A stretch of 64,000 bases of DNA from Amaurobius ferox. Its lineage: Eukaryota; Arthropoda; Arachnida; Araneae; Amaurobiidae. Position numbers and translations under genes: made by a program. Location: NCBI GenBank assembly GCA_951213105.1, contig OX578147.1, forward strand, positions 130,016,822 through 130,080,821. The letters run 5' to 3'. A model generated the notes under the pieces. It saw nothing but the letters and a program-made list of their open reading frames with translations. It had not been told where the DNA came from and ran no database searches. Shown here piece after piece: positions 59,582 to 64,000 of this stretch (position 1 is its first letter; each line of letters starts with the position of its first letter).

Positions 59582-60298
59582 TTAGTATGTGTGTCCATGA
59601 GTTTGTGGATACAATATTTCACGAACGAAAAAATCGTTTCAAACAAAATTTGGTACGATTATTACAGTCAAAGAATACCGCGACTCACTTGACTTTAAAC
59701 GGAATCGAATGTTCGCAAGACTCTCAAATTTTCGAATGAAATTTTTAAAAATCATTTAAATATGAAGATTTTCAATATAATAAATAAATAATCCATTTTT
59801 TTCCTCAAAAAACGAATGACATAAATTTTAGAACGCTATCATGAGTTGTTCTCGAGTACGGTTGTTGTACTATTTTCGAACGAGTTTTTGAAAAAACCAA
59901 AACCTATAACACTGTTAAATAAATAATCAATTTTCGTAGTTTTTCATTAGAAAACGAACGACATAAACCTTGGAATGTTATCACGAACTGTTTTCGAGAT
60001 ATTATAAGTTTTCAAATGAAATTTTTGCAAAAATGATATAAAATTAAAAAAAGTGTCACGTGCATCAAACATACTCATGTTCCATAAACGCAGTATTATG
60101 TAAAAAATATGTTAACACCATTCTCGTGGATATAGTTCGTTTCATTCATTCATCAAAGAAGTTATCTTTTGTAATAGTTTTGTATTTTTAATACCGAAAA
60201 CATTGTGCTGTAGATTCTGTAAATCATTATTTCGTTGTGAAAGGATTTAAGTCATTGCATTATACAGGAAAATTCATGTGCTGCCCAAATCAGATTTT
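59378..60298 (+). repeat. Dispersed TATAAGGAAAGTA-family element, short copy
   Basis: Aligns along its length with 45716-47115 but without the triplicated block. A GT microsatellite lies at 59500-59590. Confidence 0.8.
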
Positions 60299-60850
<552 letters not shown>

Positions 60851-61180
60851 CTCTATCTCTAATATCAGAAATGTACATTTTGTGTTCATTTTGATTAAAT
60901 ACTTAGACTTGAAGAAGCGTTTTTTCAAAATGAACAATTCATATATTTCGACCTAGTGCTTATCCACGTGCATAGCTTTAATGCTTGGATTTTATTTGAT
61001 TTTCAATTATCGATTCTATTCCATTGATATTTGTTGATTATCTTCAGCTTGATGACTAGAGATTTGCATTTTATTTTTCATTTGATTAATGATTCTCTAT
61101 TTAATACTTTTCATGTAGGCATATTTTAAAGTTAGGGTTTTTTGAGTTACAATTTCTCTCTATTATATCATTAGATTTTC

Positions 61181-61184
61181 AAAC

Positions 61185-61266
<82 letters not shown>
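61181..61266. repeat. TTA then TA microsatellite
   Basis: ATT repeats pass directly into TA repeats. Confidence 0.97.
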
Positions 61267-61268
<2 letters not shown>

Positions 61269-61384
61269 TTTTTTGAAGGATTTCTATTGATGGCAAAAAT
61301 TTTGGCATACTACTGTTTTCACTAAAAAGTTTTCCCTTGCAATATATATTTCTTAGGAATTACTATAGAAGGGTTTTTCAGAAT

Positions 61385-61595
61385 TAAACCGTAGGTTCAA
61401 ACTGTAGGTTTAAAATATAGGTATCAAACTGTAGGTTGAAACATAGGTTCAAACTATAGGTATTAAACTGTAGATTCAAACTATAGGTTCAAACTGTCTA
61501 TAGATATCAAACTGTAGATTCAAACTATTAGCTCAAACTGTAGCTTCAAACTATAGGTTTAATCTATAGGTATCAAACTGTAGGTTCAAACGTAT
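61385..61595 (+). repeat. 14-bp minisatellite, about 14 copies
   Basis: Unit AGGTTCAAACTGT or AGGTATCAAACTGT with small variants. Confidence 0.85.
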
Positions 61596-61669
61596 TAGAA
61601 TATTCAAAGGATTGGTATAGATAGAGATTTAGATGGTAATGATTTGGATTCAGCATCGAATTCCAGTGG

Positions 61670-62080
61670 GAAAAGGGTTTGAGCTGTCACTAAGGATTTC
61701 GACTTCCGGTTCTGGAGACATCATTTTCAGTTTTTTCGGTTCCAAAAATGCACATGATTGTAAGCAATAAGTATGTAACAATATAAATAAAAAGTCTTAA
61801 TAGTTCCGTCAGAAATGAAGTATAGTCCCCATTTGCCAAAACTCATTTTGAAGTCTAAATTTTGACGGATTTTCGACTCCGAAAGTTTTTAACTTTTAAA
61901 CTAATTAAAATTAAAAGAAAAAAAAAAAATATTTCGCCGAGGTATATCGTACGGGGAGTGCCTATGTAGCAAATTCGTAGCTGTCCGACTTTTCGATTTT
62001 ACATTACAGACGACACACAAACACACAGAGAAAGACAGAAAAACATATTTTTTGTTATGTAAGATGCGCAAACAGGACGA
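61670..62080 (+). repeat. Dispersed repeat shared with 49.5-49.74 kb
   Basis: CGCCGAGGTATATCGTACGG ... GTAGCAAATTCGTAGCTGTC and a CA-rich end. No coding sequence. Confidence 0.6.
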
Positions 62081-62728
62081 TTTTTAAGAACATATGAAAA
62101 CTCAGTCCCACTTAGCGTAACTTTCAAAATTCCTTTCTCAAATCTCCATTTATGCCTGTGTTTTTAAACCTTTCTAGTTCAACATCTGAAACAAAGGTCA
62201 ACAGTATTTATGGAGTTTATTATATTTCTAAATTGATGAATGATAGCGTTGAAAGAAATAAGAAAATAATTTTTAGTAATAGATTGAACATTTTATAATT
62301 CGACATTAATTTTTCAACTTTATATTACTTTTCTTTATAAAACTGGGGTTTCTTAAAAAAAAAGAAGAAAATATAATATGCTATAAAGGAACTGCATAAA
62401 TCTTTTATATAAAGTACTTACTCTATATTAGATTACAGTCTCCCTTTATAAATATTATTATAAAGGACTTTACTTTCGATAATTTAGTGGCGCCATCTGT
62501 CGCAAATTTGTAACTACTTTGAGAGCAGATCAACATACATGTATAAAGAAGTTAGTACATATATATGTGTCATTATCTCAAATAAAAGACTAACTTTAGA
62601 ATTTTAATATTTGACATTAAAAATATATTTTCAAATCAGCTTATGAAAAATTATTATGTTAAACATGACCGATGGAAGATTTGGAATTCACTTGGATGAT
62701 ACGTCTTATTATTTCTTATATGTCTTAT

Positions 62729-62773
<45 letters not shown>

Positions 62774-64000
62774 CCCGATAATACAGTTGCTGGCCCTGAG
62801 CAAAGAAACTATTTGACCCCCCCATAACATTTATAAAACATTATCTAATTTTGGAGCCAAAAAATTGTTGGCCTTTTCCCCCCGGCCAAATACTGCGCAT
62901 ATTTACTCTATAATATGGGCCTGTTAATATGTGAACTTTTTAAAATAGAAATTTTCTCAGTTTTTGTGAATAAAAACATTTTATTAAGCTTCTAGTGCTG
63001 CCATCTATGTGTTGAAGTCTACACTAATATGGATTAAATTTTCTTGCGTGATCATTTTGAAATGAAAAATAAGATTTAAACTGAATTTTAAAGAAATACT
63101 CACTAAACTTAAAATATAAATAAGAAATAATGTTTATGATAAATGATAAAAGAAAATTGAATTTTTTACTAGAATTTTTGTTATTTGTTTATTCTATAAT
63201 CGGTAGACTTAGAGAACAATATATTGAAAAAAAATACAATAAGTCAAAACTGATATGATAATCTTTATTGAAATTTCATTTGTTTGTAAAATAACTAATT
63301 TCTAATAAAAACAAAAAAAATCCTTATATTTATTTTCAGAGCAATACTTTTCTTAATCAATAATGTATCCCTGATATTAAAAATAGAAAACGATTCATTG
63401 AATTATATATTTTGGAAATACTTTCATAAGTGTTTGTTAGAAGCAGCCATATCTTATTTTCACTCTTTAATGCGTTTAAAAATTTAAAACATTATGCTTT
63501 AATTTATTAGTTTTCTTTAGTGAAACATATATTGGAATGCAATGCATGGTATGTATTACTAAGCTATTCTATTACTTAATTAGGAGCCAAATAATATGAT
63601 GATTTAGTTTTATTTAATTATTGAGTCAAAAATGAAGTTTTTCCCAAATGGATTTTTTAAGTCACTAATTTAATGTTTTCTAAGTCACTAATTTAATGTT
63701 TTCTAAGTCACTTTAGCTGATTCTCTGTTTCATTCAATAAGTTTATAGTTAGCTGAGATAGGATAAATATTTCATATAAAGTTATAAAGCGTTCTCTATT
63801 TAGTTTAGAAAAAGAGCGGCCCCATTGTGTTGCCAATTTATGAAAATAGGGAATTTGTTTTTAATTTGCATTATTATAACTTTATTCTGGAGGATAATAA
63901 ACTCCTGACTGTATACTATGTATAGATATCACTCACTTTATTTGTGCAAATTACTGCAGGTAGGTATATTGGTATTTTTAATAGTGTAGTTGTATTTTTG
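62081..64000. other. AT-rich, no gene; TA run at 62732-62770
   Basis: GGCGCCATCTGTCGC at 62488 and the 15-mer at 62993 are noted separately. TAAGTCACTAATTTAATGTT is duplicated at 63658-63710. Confidence 0.5.
62993..63007 (-). promoter_or_regulatory. Recurrent 15-mer (inverted), CTCF-like
   Basis: Complement of TAGATGGCAGCACTA, identical to 10734-10748 and 17636-17650. Confidence 0.35.

Overview
This is a eukaryotic, AT-rich, repeat-dominated window with no bacterial features. The mix suggests an arthropod, most likely a chelicerate such as a spider: a BEL/Pao retrotransposon, a Maverick/Polinton-type DNA polymerase B, a GTF2IRD2-like hAT transposon, tRNA-derived SINEs, C2H2 fingers with CEICQKAF cores, and a dispersed repeat ending in TATAAGGAAAGTA. 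That assignment is an inference; no marker gene in the window fixes the taxon.

Layout. 0.9-3.0 kb: a decaying tandem C2H2 zinc-finger array with one open stretch of ten fingers. 3.2-4.0 kb: a SINE whose tail is amplified in tandem. 4.5-13.3 kb: the best candidate for an ordinary host gene, on the minus strand, as three exons (13286-13169, 7940-7849, 4681-4484) with good splice sites and matching phases; its introns hold SINEs and a small MITE. 13.7-20.1 kb: short tandem arrays, a long hairpin and a seven-copy array interrupted by a full-length SINE. 21.1-22.8 kb: a hAT element with perfect 8-bp target duplication and a second kind of SINE nested in it. 24.7-30.6 kb: a nearly complete BEL/Pao element with 237/238-bp LTRs and an ATACT duplication. 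31.2-33.3 kb: a foldback element. 35.4-41.0 kb: a palindromic element with a Maverick-type DNA polymerase gene in one arm and an inverted copy of its 3' half in the other. 44.2-50.5 kb: an inverted pair of minisatellite-like repeats around dispersed repeats and a 34-bp minisatellite. 50.7-55 kb: a possible first exon, an AT-rich decayed tandem array and a 1.5-kb polypurine tract. 57.6-59.15 kb: a roughly 22-copy satellite with a 205-bp higher-order unit and a single-copy relative at 42.1 kb. The rest is dispersed and simple repeats.

The only genes with clear function belong to mobile elements, and all carry lesions: the BEL Gag-Pol has two stops and a frameshift, the hAT transposase is 5'-deleted with a stop and a frameshift, and both polymerase copies have stops. 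The open zinc-finger block and the three-exon gene are the candidates for live coding sequence. Inverted and palindromic structures at several scales (72-bp stem, 112-bp arms, about 0.7 kb, about 1 kb, 1.75 kb) are the most striking trait.
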